Below, in pieces: positions 1-11,945 of a DNA stretch of 64,000 nt. The stretch comes from Anticarsia gemmatalis (taxonomy: Eukaryota; Arthropoda; Insecta; Lepidoptera; Erebidae): the NCBI RefSeq assembly GCF_050436995.1, contig NC_134767.1, positions 3,906,001-3,970,000 on the forward strand, written 5' to 3'. The stretch's first letter is position 1; each line of letters opens with the position of its first letter. The position numbers and the translations under genes were made by a program. Under the pieces are notes generated by a model. The model was not told the DNA's origin. It made no database searches and saw only the letters and a program-made list of their open reading frames with translations.

Positions 1-3000
1 GCAATATGAAACGCCTGAAAGCCCAGCTTTAATTCCATAACATTTATAATTAGCGACGATTGAGTCATAATCAAAAATAGAAAGCATTAAACCAAAAACT
101 TTATAATTAAACGTTTCAAACACTGGCCAACTTGAAATCACGTTGATTCTGTTCACCAAGAATCGGGGTATTAATTATTTCAATTATAAAACCCATTAAT
201 TATTTTCTTCCAGCCAACGGGTTTTGTATGACATCGGCCGTTGGAATTTTCGTAAATTATTTAATACCGAAAAATTATTATTTTACGTATATTTCATATG
301 AAAATTTTCGGGCAATAATTAAGGCCCACTTCGGTTTTCTTCTATGAAGTAAGCGAAATATTTTAATTAGGTTGTCCGAAACGACTGCCGCGGCGCACCG
401 ATGTATGGACGTCTGGCTGTGGTTATGTGGTAAACACCAATCAAGAATTATTATTTATTCTTTAAAGAGAAATGTTATTTGCACAATGTTGTTTATTTGA
501 CTTGTTTCGAAAATCGACAATATTTTTAATTGCAGTTGGCTGTGGTTGCAAAATATCAAGATAGAAAACTTATAACGAAATTACTACCTGCATTATAGAG
601 CATGTTTGGCACGTTCATTAGCTTAGCCTAAAGAATAGAATCGATTTGGATAAAACTTAGTTAGTTATTGTATGTAATTTTTTTTCGTAGTTTATATTGT
701 ACGAGACATCTCAATTCTCGAGGAACAACATTAACTAAGCTTTTCTTTCACAAAACAAACCCACAATTAGAAGCGGACAAACGATTTTCTACCGCAAGTG
801 ACTACCGTGTGGTGTTTGAGTAGTTTTACATGAAAGACAAATCACCCAATACGCAGTCTTTAAAGGAACAATTCAAGTCGATTTTGAAATATCAAAGTCT
901 CGATAAAGAGTGTGGAATATCGCGCTACTGGTATACAGAAAATCAAGACCTTCTAATCATACCTTCTTGCTTCTTTAACACATAAAGCAGTCCCCGTCAC
1001 AGTCGGCTGCACTTTTGATAGGCCACGTAGCGGCGTGCACTAATTTGTAATTACTGTACACTTGCGAGTACGCGACACAAACGATGTTTAGGCTAACCGG
1101 ACAATGGAGATTAATTACATTCATTATATTAGACTTGATTTGTGAAGGGAAAATGGAGTTTGGCAATTATGAAATTAGCTTTGCTGGTGATTCTGCTTAC
1201 GAGTGTTGGTCATTTTGAACTTGAAACATTGTCAAAACAATATTTAAAGTGGTTTTTATACTTTTGATGTAATCTTCTTAAGTGCGTATAAGCATTTCCA
1301 GATTTTAGTGTCGATGTGGAGGTAAGTAAATCTTTATTTTCTTACCTTTTCTCTATATTTGTGCCAGGTTTCATTGGCTCGGTATAACTGCTACTGCGTT
1401 GGAGTAAATATAAAAAAAAAATAGCTATGAGACACGCAAATCTCTCTGTGTACATCAATATGTAGCTAAAAACCACTGTTGTACATGAAAATTGTTTCAT
1501 ATCATCAAATTTTTAAAATGAAAAACTACTTTGTTCTGTACCTTAGACGTTTTAAAGACTCTATAACCTTCCATTAGAATGAGGCGCAATGATATGTATG
1601 TTTTAAACATATGCAAATATCTAACATACTCATGAAATAACGTGCCTACTAAACTTGTAAATACGTACGCACCTAAATATAAATTAGCATATAAAATGGA
1701 TATATAAAGCCAATAGGCGACGGCTGAATTCTTTACAACTTTTTTACGACTAATCTCGAGTTTGTGGCGGCCTAATTTCCTTTTCATATATAATTTACTT
1801 CATTTAGTTTGCAAAGGTGCGATTTATTAAATGTTAGAGTATTTGTTTGTTTAGAATTTTGTATTAGGCATTGTAATTATATACGTGGTTACTAGTGCAC
1901 GTATTGGTAACTATCATAAAGTGAGTGTGATAGTTTAGTAAGCAAGTGGTGGTTTAAAAATTACATGGTTTGGTATTATTAGGATCTTGAGATCAGTAAA
2001 TTATTTCTGAAGCTTTTTAGCTCTATCTTCAGCTTTTATGTTATAAGACTGTAAAGATTTAACAGACGCCAAAAAAGGAGTGAGAACCTCCTACAAGTTT
2101 GACTTGTATGTATGTGTATATGTTTAGGCGCGATTATATATTGACTGGAGTTTTGATATAAATTTCAGAGATCGAGAAAAACTAATCGAGAGCCATCGAT
2201 TAGTTTTTGCACGCTTTCATGGGAACTAGACGTGAATTCATATACATATGTATATAAAATATGTGAAGAGATTTTGATTCTTCTTTTTCTTTCCAAAAGT
2301 AGGTGAGTCTGATTATTATTAAATGACCAAGACAAACAAACCGCACTCCAATTCACTTGCATTCACAAAATCCATTTAAAACGTAGATTATCCACATTTC
2401 TAAAGGATTATAACTTCGCTATCTCAGTTTCAGATTTCTGTGAAAACCACTACCAACTTTGTAGTGGAACTTACAGTTTCTTAATGATTTTCAAACGTTA
2501 AACTTCATGGGAGAAAATGAGATAGTTTTGGTATCAAAGTTTTATAGTTCTTACTTCTGTTTGTTGTATTGTTTCGAATTTATTAACGTTCGGTGTAATT
2601 GTATCAGATTGTTTAGAAGTTTTATTCAGATAAGCTTAAAATATTTGGGTAATCGTACATATTGTAATAGTCTTTAACTAATATGTTTTGGTCCGACTGT
2701 GATAGCTGAGTGGTATAACTTGGTACCTACCACACAAGTGGTCGCTTCCTCATTACGGGAGGAGACCCTTGTCCAGCAGTGGGACATTAATGGGTTATTT
2801 TTTTGATTGTATTTTTAATATGTTTTGAACATTGATTTGACTCAAGGTTGCGAGAGGAGCCCCGTACTAAGCAGACGTAATAGTAATGTTTTTTACTACA
2901 CTTTGTACTTCGGAAAGTTGCTAGTAAGTTTATAAAGTTTTAAAAAATATTCCAAAACAACGCTGAAATTTTAAGTAAAAATTACTTTATCATTAAACTA

Positions 3001-4084
3001 TTCAAAGGAAGATACAAATTAATTTAGAAATATTTTTTGTAATATTTTGTCTGTTTATATGTTGACAATGCATACAAAAGAGCAAAATTAATTTCTCACC
3101 AATTAATAATCAACATTACATCTAAATTCTATTGTTCAATAATAATATAAATGCGTTTTCAAAACGTTCGTATCCGTTACCGCATAATTGACTTTGATTA
3201 GCTTCCTATATTGTTGTGTAGTTTAATTAATTAATACTCAATAAATATTTGTTAGGTGCTAATATTTGAATTGGTACGGCTTTATTACGGTATTAACTCA
3301 AATGTGTTATGCATTTACACGTGCAGATAATCTGTGTGCATAAACGAGTTAAGTGTATATTTTTCCAAAATCTTAACTGACTCTCGTTGAAAATTGAAAA
3401 GTGATATCAGAGTTTACTCTTCTCTTCTTAACCTTTTGTTTTTTTACATCCTCGAAGACGTTTGCTGTAATTTTTTAATCAGTTTCTAAATTAAAGCAAA
3501 ATCCTTAACCTGTATTCTTGAGCGTTGATTCAAGGCCCTTCACTTTCGCCTATTCAGATGTTAGTATTTCCAGTAAATCTGACCATACACATATTTATTA
3601 TCAATTGATACAGAACAAAAAAGACTCCAAAAGTATCTAAAAGAGTGACAAACTAGTAAAGTATTCAACACAACGTGTTTTGTCACCGCTAAATCCACAC
3701 TTCAGCTACAGACCGTGGAAAAACATCCATAACCAACGTTTGATAAATAAAAACTAGTCCGGCACCGACGCTTCGTACAATTGGATTCTTTTACTGGATA
3801 TTCCACGGAAAATTGAAGGTTCTGGAAACTGCATTCGGTGTTTTTGTTTGTGGGAAGCTTGTGTTGCTGAAGGTTGGGTTTTGAAAAGCGGTAAATATTT
3901 GTTTGTACTTAAAATTATTTTGTTTTTATAATCTTACCGACTACTCTAATGAGCAACGTTCGTTTTTATTAAATTACATTTAACCAAAATCCATATTTTT
4001 GTCAAATACCTATATTCACGCAACACATTGATGTATACAGGTGATTATTATGTATAATATGAGTACCGAAAGCTATCGGGTGTA
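1..4084. other. non-coding stretch
   Basis: AT-rich DNA with only short chance frames. The one repeat recognised is at 2691-2798. No splice-flanked coding segment was seen. Confidence 0.6.
2691..2798 (+). repeat. lepidopteran-type interspersed repeat, copy A
   Basis: Ends CATTACGGGAGGAGACCC, then CCAGCAGTGGGACATTAATG. The same end is seen inverted at 11844 and 29204. The start GATAGCTGAGTGGT resembles a Pol III A box. Probably the 3' end of a retroposon. Confidence 0.55.
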
Positions 4085-4453
4085 AGTGCTCATTCACGTT
4101 GACTCGCGGGCGCGGTGGCGGGCGTGGTCGCGAAATATCAAACATATGGCGATGTACTACCGAAGTGTACACGTACAAACCGTTCGCGCGGTCTTAGTCG
4201 CGGGCGAGCTAGCGGCGTCGTGCGCGGCCCGCCTGGCGCGCTCGCGCCAATATCAAACAAGTGAAGATGTTCGTGTGTGTTCACGTCGAACTAGCGGTGG
4301 CGGGCGCGATCCACTCGCGATGTCAAGTAAGATCAACCAGTTTGAGCCAGTTTGAGCCAAACGCCCGCCTGGCGGCCAAGGTGAACACAAATCGCCACGT
4401 CCCCGCGCTCGCGACCGCCACCGCGCCCGCGAGTTCCAACGTGAACAAGCACT
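4085..4453. mobile_element. GC-rich inverted-repeat element (MITE-like) flanked by TA
   Basis: The left end AGTGCTCATTCACGTTG matches the reverse complement of the right end (AGTGCTTGTTCACGTTG), and the match continues through the CG-rich block ACTCGCGGGCGCGGTGGCGG for about 45 bases with small gaps. TA lies directly outside each end (4083-4084 and 4454-4455), consistent with a TA target duplication. The interior repeats diverged versions of the same block (for example 4279-4310) and AATATCAAACA words. GC content is far above the flanks. Open frames across it are by-products of stop-poor GC-rich DNA. Confidence 0.65.
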
Positions 4454-5151
4454 TAGTATCGCTCACAATTCGCATTTAATGGACGACTACCTAACTTCAC
4501 ACTTATAATCCAGTAGGGATATAGTCCAACAACTTAGTGGACAGCCAGGTATGCAAAGTTCAAGTCCGTTAGAAGTATACTAAATTAAAAATGTTGAACA
4601 TCAGTGACCCGTAGGCTTATGCAATTGGCGGTGGCCTGTTAAGTAATGCCACTTTATTTTAGAAAAACACAAAACTTTAAAATTAAAATCTAGATATATC
4701 TTGATGCCAAGTCTCTCTACTAAATTGTTGGACTAAAGCAATCATTTTTGCAATACTTATTCTTCTAATATATTTTTGCCAACATCATTACCCACCGCAA
4801 AATATCTAATTTCTTTCAAGTTTACTATTACAAAATGTTCAACTAGTCCCGTACTCCGAGACTGGCAATTTAACTTGGCAAATTGGAAGGTAGCCAAGCT
4901 AACAAGGACTTGAGTCCAGGGCTAATACGTCCAATTGTCTTGGAGGCAACGTAATGCCTTGATGGGCTTGTTACACGGTAAAAATATAAAATCTGAACGT
5001 AATTGGAGGTTTAAATTGTGATTGATTTTATTGTAGGTACTATTGTGAATTTAAAGTTAAGGTTATAGTAGTAATGATAATAATGAAATATATAAATTTA
5101 AGAATAAGCTCTTTATGCGAAACGCGAAATAATGTAATGACTTATAATCCA

Positions 5152-5221
5152 CTAGCTGACCCGCGCAACTTCGCTGCCGCACATAAGAAACAAACTCTTC
5201 AGCTTTATAATATTAGTATAG
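5152..5221 (-). mobile_element. Helitron-like fragment, internally deleted
   Basis: Joins the CTAGCTGACCCGCGCAACTT end directly to CTCTTCAGCTTTATAATATT, which in the longer copies at 17301, 37041 and 46167 are separated by about 170 bases. Read on the minus strand it ends GTCAGCTAG followed by T. Confidence 0.55.
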
Positions 5222-5292
5222 ATTTGAATCATTACAACGCCGCATGTCTTTTTTAATAGTTTCTGAGTCTTTCACAAATAGACTCTGATTTT

Positions 5293-5330
5293 ATAATACA
5301 AAGAGCGTCAGTCGTAACACTTTGTATTAT
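5293..5330. repeat. hairpin, perfect 11-bp arms
   Basis: ATAATACAAAG at 5293-5303 pairs with 5320-5330. Confidence 0.6.
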
Positions 5331-6235
5331 GATCAGTGTAAAGTTTTTCTTAATCTAATTATTTAAAATTAAGTAACGTTACACGTGTTTCAAATTAAAG
5401 AAGTCCTTAAATACAGATTTGACATTAAAATTGTACCTGTTTAAAACAATATGATTCCTCAGAAACAAGAAGCTAATATAAATTAGAACATTTAATTTTA
5501 TCAAAGCTAATAAACGAAAGTCTCCGTCTAATTTTGTATTAATGTCGTATTTATAAAATCTTTTTGAAACACTACTTCAATTTACTGTTATACCTGTCGC
5601 GTTTTGAAATGATGCTTGAACTAGCAGCGTACTCTGACTTGGCCTGTTTTGTATTCTAACAGATTATACATTAAGTCCTTAGGAATCACTCATCTATCGG
5701 TAAATCCGTTTGGCACATAGCGAGCAGACAGACAGACACGGCGAGGGGACGACAGGGACTTTGTTTTATATCATCCACAAAAGGCATAGAGCCATATTTT
5801 TCGCAGCTGAATCTGCAGTTTTCTGCTAGTAAGAACAAATGCGTGTATTAATTGTCTCTCAAAAGAGCTGTATCAAAAGTGTAGCGTATGCAAAACACTA
5901 TAGACATAGACATATGTATTAGACGCCGTCGTGGAACGTTACATAAATATTTATTGAAGTCCTTCGACATGACTGGACGGCAACACCGACTGGTGTAGGG
6001 AGAGTATACATTTTGTATAAAAGAGATTTTTCTTGAATATTTAAAAGGCTATAGTGTTTTACAAAGTAAATATAGTTCTTTAAGTTACTTAATGTTGTCT
6101 AATTTAATTAATTATTACATAGGAAATTTTGGTATAATAAAAATCTTATAAATAATTTTCTTTACATTATTGGAGTTAGACTTAACTAAGTGTAGGTAGA
6201 ACTCTGTTCCTAATTAAGTACGACCCGGGGGGTAT

Positions 6236-7444
6236 CACGTATTTCAGTTGACAACTATTTGAAAATCACTATGCTATACATTTTTTTGTCCCTAAGATGA
6301 CAGTGATTAAAACGTTACATCAAAACAGCAGTGTACTGAATAGTGACCATCAATTTGACGTACTATCGAACCAACTGAATCATGACCCATTTTGCCGATA
6401 ATTCGCTTGACACCGTCAAAACAGTAAGAATTTCATCTCTAACGTCAAAGTTGCACTTAGGACATTTTAAACATGCATACGACTGTGTTATGACGTATTA
6501 CGACTACAGACAACTTTGACCTTTGTTATTACAGTACGTAGATTCGTTTTCGATAAATCACTCTTAATTTGAATCTAGAATGTAAATAGTCTAAACTCTT
6601 TTCACTACGAAAAAACCTATTTGTGTCAAATATCAAATAGCTCGTCATTTAGAAATCTGTGAAACGATTAGGGTAACCACTATAGTCATTGCCCATCATA
6701 CAGTGATTGCCAATGTTAAGGAATAATACGTTTATTTTAATTTCTAAAGTAACCAGTTCAAGTGTATTGCGATATATGTCACTTTTAGAATATTGGTAAC
6801 ATTTTTAATTTATAGAACTCATGTCCGACGTTTGTGCGACAGGTGTGTAGTTGGAAAAAAAAAGTAAGTTTGTTGCAATATTTGTTAAGGATAACACTTT
6901 TGATTTAACAGTATTCGCTAGTATTTATTGTTTTTAAGTGTTTTACATTGAATTAGTATAAAGTTCTTGAAACAAACGACTGATGTTATTTTAGAATGAA
7001 TATTTAAATTGCGTTTATAATAGAGTTTAAGTCAATGTTTTACTAAATAAAGATACTATTGACCAAAATTGTGTATCAATTCCTTAACCGGGTAATAACT
7101 ATGCTGGTTACCCTATATTATTTTAATTTTTATAGTTACATTATTTCCTTTAATGGCCGAATAAACCATGTCCTGAGTGGGTATCGAACCCACTCCTGAC
7201 GCGTTGCAGTCGTAACATCAATCCACTACGCCACGGAGCCTGTTGAAAACGGTAACAAAGCATTATTGTATTGGTGCACAAAGATTTGTCGCAATAATGA
7301 CAGATAACAAATTCATTACCAAGGAAACGTAGGATCAAGCCAATTTCGACCTACGTGTATATAGACGTGTTTTAGAAAATGAGCACATGGTGGGTCATGA
7401 TTCAGTTTGTTCGATAGTACATTAGTTGTCAACTGAGATACGCG
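6236..7444. mobile_element. inverted-repeat-bounded composite element
   Basis: Two arm pairs match in inverted order: 6236-6257 with 7423-7444 (20 of 22), and 6360-6388 with 7392-7420 (28 of 29). On the right they are adjacent, while on the left they are separated by about 100 bases, so one terminus carries an insertion or deletion. The interior has no transposase frame but includes the tRNA-like SINE head at 7150-7243. Probably a non-autonomous DNA transposon; target duplication not identified. Confidence 0.5.
7150..7243 (-). mobile_element. SINE head fragment, tRNA-like
   Basis: On the minus strand the A-box-like GGCTCCGTGGCGTAGTGG and the T-arm-like GTGGGTTCGATACCCACTC are present, but acceptor and anticodon stems do not fold into a tRNA. 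It lies inside the inverted-repeat composite at 6236-7444. Confidence 0.55.
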
Positions 7445-8689
7445 ACAAACCTGCTAGAGCGTGTTTGCACGTGTCTTGAAGATGAGTTCGACAGCTCTGG
7501 TTTAATTAAAAAGAATGAGTCACTTTAACAAATCATCCACAAACAGGTTCATCAAAAATGTAACTTATTGAACATTACGCACGTATCTAAATCGTAACTG
7601 CAAAAGGCCATTTAACTCCCAAATACAGAACTACACTTACGGAATGAAACCAGCCTCCTATACCACAAACGCCACGTTCAAACCGTTAGACCGTTAGAAT
7701 CGGCATTCAAACTCGGAATTGTCCCATCGCATTTGAAGTCATGCGCAACCGAATATTCGCCTATATTCGCTCGGGGCGCATAAAAGAGAATCGCCCCAAT
7801 TGCCTATGCGTATAATACGGTAGTTTTCAGATCACATACTTGCTACCAATATTCCTTTGTTCAATGTACGTACTTAAAATTGACGTATGCTGTACTCGTG
7901 ACTACGGGTTTTAAATTTTTGGTACTGTGCTTCCTTGCGAGTTGAAATTACGCTACATTTAACGGCTTTAAAGGATTATTTTACTTTTTCAGGATTCAAA
8001 GTCTGTGCCAGAGTCTGCAATCATTACTATATTAACAAGTATATTAGATATTAAGGTTTCCACTTTTTGTTTAGACAACAGATTTAATAATCGTATGATT
8101 TTACCAACGACATTTCAACATGTTTCCCCTCATTGAGCAAAGCTTAGCTTTAACAATGCAAAATCATGTCATGCAACATGTACTACATTATGAACCTATC
8201 CCAACCCATTGATCCTGGAAACCTTGTTAAAATTCCACCTTATTAGCTAATTGATACTTATTCAGAAGTGACATTATTAAAGCCTACTGCCATTTTATCC
8301 ATCGGATAGCCTAACCATAAGTAGTAAAACCAACACGTAATATATCTCCTCTACTATACTTTTCAGAAGATTTATACCCATTTATACCTGAGTAAGAGCA
8401 TCTTCATTCTCAACATAATTTTGGAAGGATATAAAAATAAACACAGCTTTATATCACGGCCATAATAAGGCGAGAGTGAATGAAAAAATATAGGTAATAT
8501 ATTCTTAGGTCATAACCTTGTAACTAGGGTCGGCTAAAAGTATTAAAGATGTAGGTAGTATAAAGTATGTCTGAACATTCCTGTTATATGCCCTGACCGC
8601 AATTTGGACATGTTTAGGCTGCCCGAAGAATGTAGACTTTGCAACTATAATAATTATATGTAATTAGTCATAAATATCCCTGTGGTTGG

Positions 8690-8830
8690 TAGATAGTATA
8701 TGTATACCTGACTGCTGATCTTCAGGTCTGGGGTCCGATTCATTATTCTCTTTCTTAATTTATATTAAACTATGAACAATAGTTGTCCAGGGTTTGGCAA
8801 CGTTGGTATATGGCACCAAGCGACCCCTGA
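8690..8830 (+). mobile_element. possible SINE remnant
   Basis: GACTGCTGATCTTCAGGTC followed by GGGGTCCGATTC resembles the anticodon-to-B-box part of the SINE type at 15418-15634. Weak. Confidence 0.25.
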
Positions 8831-9854
8831 AGCTTTATGACATGAGACTAACATTAACAACGACAAAATGTTGGTGTATTTCATAGATACACTTCTTTTT
8901 ACACTTATGGTATTATTATAACAGGTGTGTTGTTTTATAAACAGTAAGTTTGTAAAAAATCTACTTCAGAGTATTTTCGTCTAGTCGACAGTCTTTAAAG
9001 GCGTAAAGTCTAAACCCTATAGCAAGCCTATAACGTGGGCTGTGAGCCAAGAAATTGAGATAATATCGTATAGGTATCAAATGTGAACTATGTATGTATA
9101 GCTACTTTACACCTTACTATATTTGGAATGTTTTTGATACTTTTTATGTTATTTTTATTACCACATGGGTGGTTTCTTGATGCTGAATTTGGAGAGATAT
9201 AAAAATAATTTGGGATTAATCTTACTTTAGGCTCAGGTGACCAATATGGCCTAGAACTAAATGAGTCTCGGGTTTGACGCCTAGGTTGGGCTAAGTTATT
9301 GGGCTCTAATCAGAAAAATAAATAACACAAACAATTGGTTTTGTAGTCTTTTCGCGTCGGGTGTTCAATAAAGCTTACGACTTCTAATTGCTGTGTGTCG
9401 AGTTCTGTTCTTATATACTTAGGTCAAAGTTATTGGGTTCTAATAAAAAAGTATGAATATTTATTTATTATATAACTGCCATGTAATTGCTCTTTTCAAA
9501 TTGAATACATAAGACTGCTGTTGTGATCTAAAATAAACTAGTAATAGATTGAAGTAACAAGAAGTTAAAAAAAAATACTTTGCTGAGACAATCTCTTCTA
9601 CTCTTCTCTATACATAATACAGGCAAAAATACCACGTTGGAATCAACTAAATATATAAAAGATAATCCACCTACGAGACACGTATTTCAGAATGCAAAAC
9701 ATATTGCCATTAATATTTATGTTTGACACTAACTTCTGAAGTGATGTGTTATTAGCGTAATATATTCACGTGGTGATGCACTCACAGACTTTTTAGATGA
9801 AAGCTTTATACATCAGCGTATTAGTGAGAAGTGTCGAGATTTGTTAAGTAGAAT

Positions 9855-9974
9855 AATTAGTACTTAGATAGCTAAGTACTAATTATCGTACGTCATAAAA
9901 TCAAAGTAATTACTGTATAATACATAGGTATTATACATAGGTATTATACAGTAATTACTTTGATTTTATGACGT
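9855..9974. repeat. two adjacent perfect hairpins
   Basis: Hairpin 1: arms 9855-9867 and 9872-9884 (13 bp, 4-base loop). Hairpin 2: arms 9890-9923 and 9941-9974, 34 bp and perfect, with a 17-base spacer that itself repeats the GTATTATACATAG unit. No gene overlaps. Confidence 0.9.
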
Positions 9975-10985
9975 TTTGCCTAGGTTACTTGGTTCCGAGT
10001 GTCAATCCACGATGTGAATAAAAATGAATCTATTTACATTTTGTAGTCCATCAGTAGTGCTATTTTCTAAAGTCGGTAGGTAATATTCTTGACTAGCGAG
10101 CGTTTGAAATTTTAAATTGCTTTAGAAAAGTAGTTCTTGCAACATATGCCAGGGGCGCTCATCAGTTTTTAATGTAAAATTTTTTGAAAGCTAGCTGGCT
10201 GATGATAATAAAGTAGTGCGATTCAATAAAATGTACAACGTATTAGTGCCCGCAAGAGGCGCTCGAGCTATTAAATTTTTCTTAAATAATCAGTCCTTAG
10301 CTAAACGGCTGTCGATAATTTATAGTAGTACGAAATTGCCCTTCTGAATGTAGAAAATTACACTACTGTAGTAAGACAACTGTACAACAGTTTCAACAAC
10401 ATCAACAGCGATCATCACTTTGATCTGTCATACGAAAGGGGACCAGAATTGTTGGAAGCGTTTACTAAAACGACAATAGCAGTAAGTTTGTACAATCCAT
10501 CGTATGAAACGACCACGAAGTAGTGACGCTATTAACAAGCCCATCTACACAATTGCCACTGTTATCGCTTCCATATATCTTCGCGTGATACGTTGTTAAG
10601 TTACCTGAGTATTTGTATAGTTTAAACTGGAATTGAAAGATAAATTTCGTAGTTAAATTGTTTTAAATATAATTTTGATCGCCACCAAAACTTTACAAAC
10701 ATAAAAAATTCCACCAAAAAATAGTGGAAGTCGTGATGTCATCTCAGTAAATTGGTATTTTCATAAACTTGAGAATTGCAAGTCTAAGATCATAATCAAA
10801 ATCAAATTGATAAGCATACAATTATTGTTATAAGATTGTACACCGTTTAGTACGTTTTTTTTAATGTGAAATAATTTAGGTCATGACTGTCATCAATAGC
10901 ACCCATAGGTATGTGTCTGCTAACTGCTCATCACAATTTATTTACGAGATCTCAGGCAGTGGAGCTAAAGAGAAAACAAAAAATT

Positions 10986-11018
10986 AAAGTCAAAAATATT
11001 ATCACTATTTTTGACTTT
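10986..11018. repeat. hairpin, perfect 13-bp arms
   Basis: AAAGTCAAAAATA pairs with 11006-11018 around TTATCAC. It lies inside a lysine-rich chance frame. Confidence 0.7.
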
Positions 11019-11843
11019 ACTTTTAACTCATATTATTGCGTGGCTGTTGCTAAGTCATGTACCAGATATGTACCAATAAAAAAACTAAAGAAATCGTTGA
11101 TAAATAACACAAAATTCGTCAAAATTAAAAAGGGAAATCGACTAAGCAAAAATTGCAAAGAACATTCGAATTTTTCAATCCATTCGTCGTATGAACTCCA
11201 TCAATTTAAACATTACATGTAGCAGGCGTTAAATAAATTAGTATTTTGTTCAAATACCTAGAATTAGCACAGTTTTGTCCGATTAGTGGTCACATTATGT
11301 GGTTAGCGTTTATCAAACACGTTACGAATATGCCTTTGTGAATTTAACAGAGGCTTTGAACAACAATTATAATATTTTGAACTCATTGTAGGATTAAGGT
11401 AATAAATATTGACGTGAATTGTTCAAACAGAATTTAATATGTTATGTTACCGGTTTCAGGATGTAATTGTGGTTCAATTAACGTGATTATAATTTAATAT
11501 GAAGGTTTTCGGATGGCCGTATAATATTAGCTTTTCATCGCGATGCTATCGGTATTTTTCTTCTTCTTTTTTCTTTCAATACTATCATATCACTATATTA
11601 CTATCACATCAATTGGTCTCGAAGTAGTCGCACAAACATACGTTATGTGGCATACGCAAAATATTATTATTAATGTTAATAAATTCTACTAAACAGAACT
11701 TTTCTTCCGGACTGGAGAGAACGCGCCTTACCTTAACCTGTTTTGCTATTTGGGAAATCCTGTTTTAACCTACAAACTAATATTTTTATTTTGTTTTAAA
11801 CCGTAACAGGCTCATCTCATAATAATAATATAATAATAAATTT

Positions 11844-11945
11844 AACCCATTAATGTCCCACTGCTGGGCAAGGGTCTCCTCCCGTAATGAGGGAGGGGTT
11901 AGGCCTTGAGTCCACCACGCTGGCCAAGTGCGGGTTGGGTTGGTT
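11844..11945 (-). repeat. lepidopteran-type interspersed repeat, copy B
   Basis: Inverted relative to 2691-2798. AACCCATTAATGTCCCACTG begins right after an (AAT)n run at about 11820-11840 that would be its 3' tail, supporting insertion by reverse transcription. Confidence 0.55.

Noticed and set aside
4086..4479. Overlapping arginine/alanine-rich frames
   Set aside because: They fall in the GC-rich inverted-repeat element where stop codons are rare; no protein family resemblance.
7150..7243. tRNA gene on the minus strand
   Set aside because: A- and B-box-like words exist but acceptor and anticodon stems do not form; better explained as a SINE head.
10911..11222. 103-codon lysine-rich frame
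   Set aside because: Composition follows AT-rich DNA, it contains a perfect hairpin, and no domain or splice context is visible.
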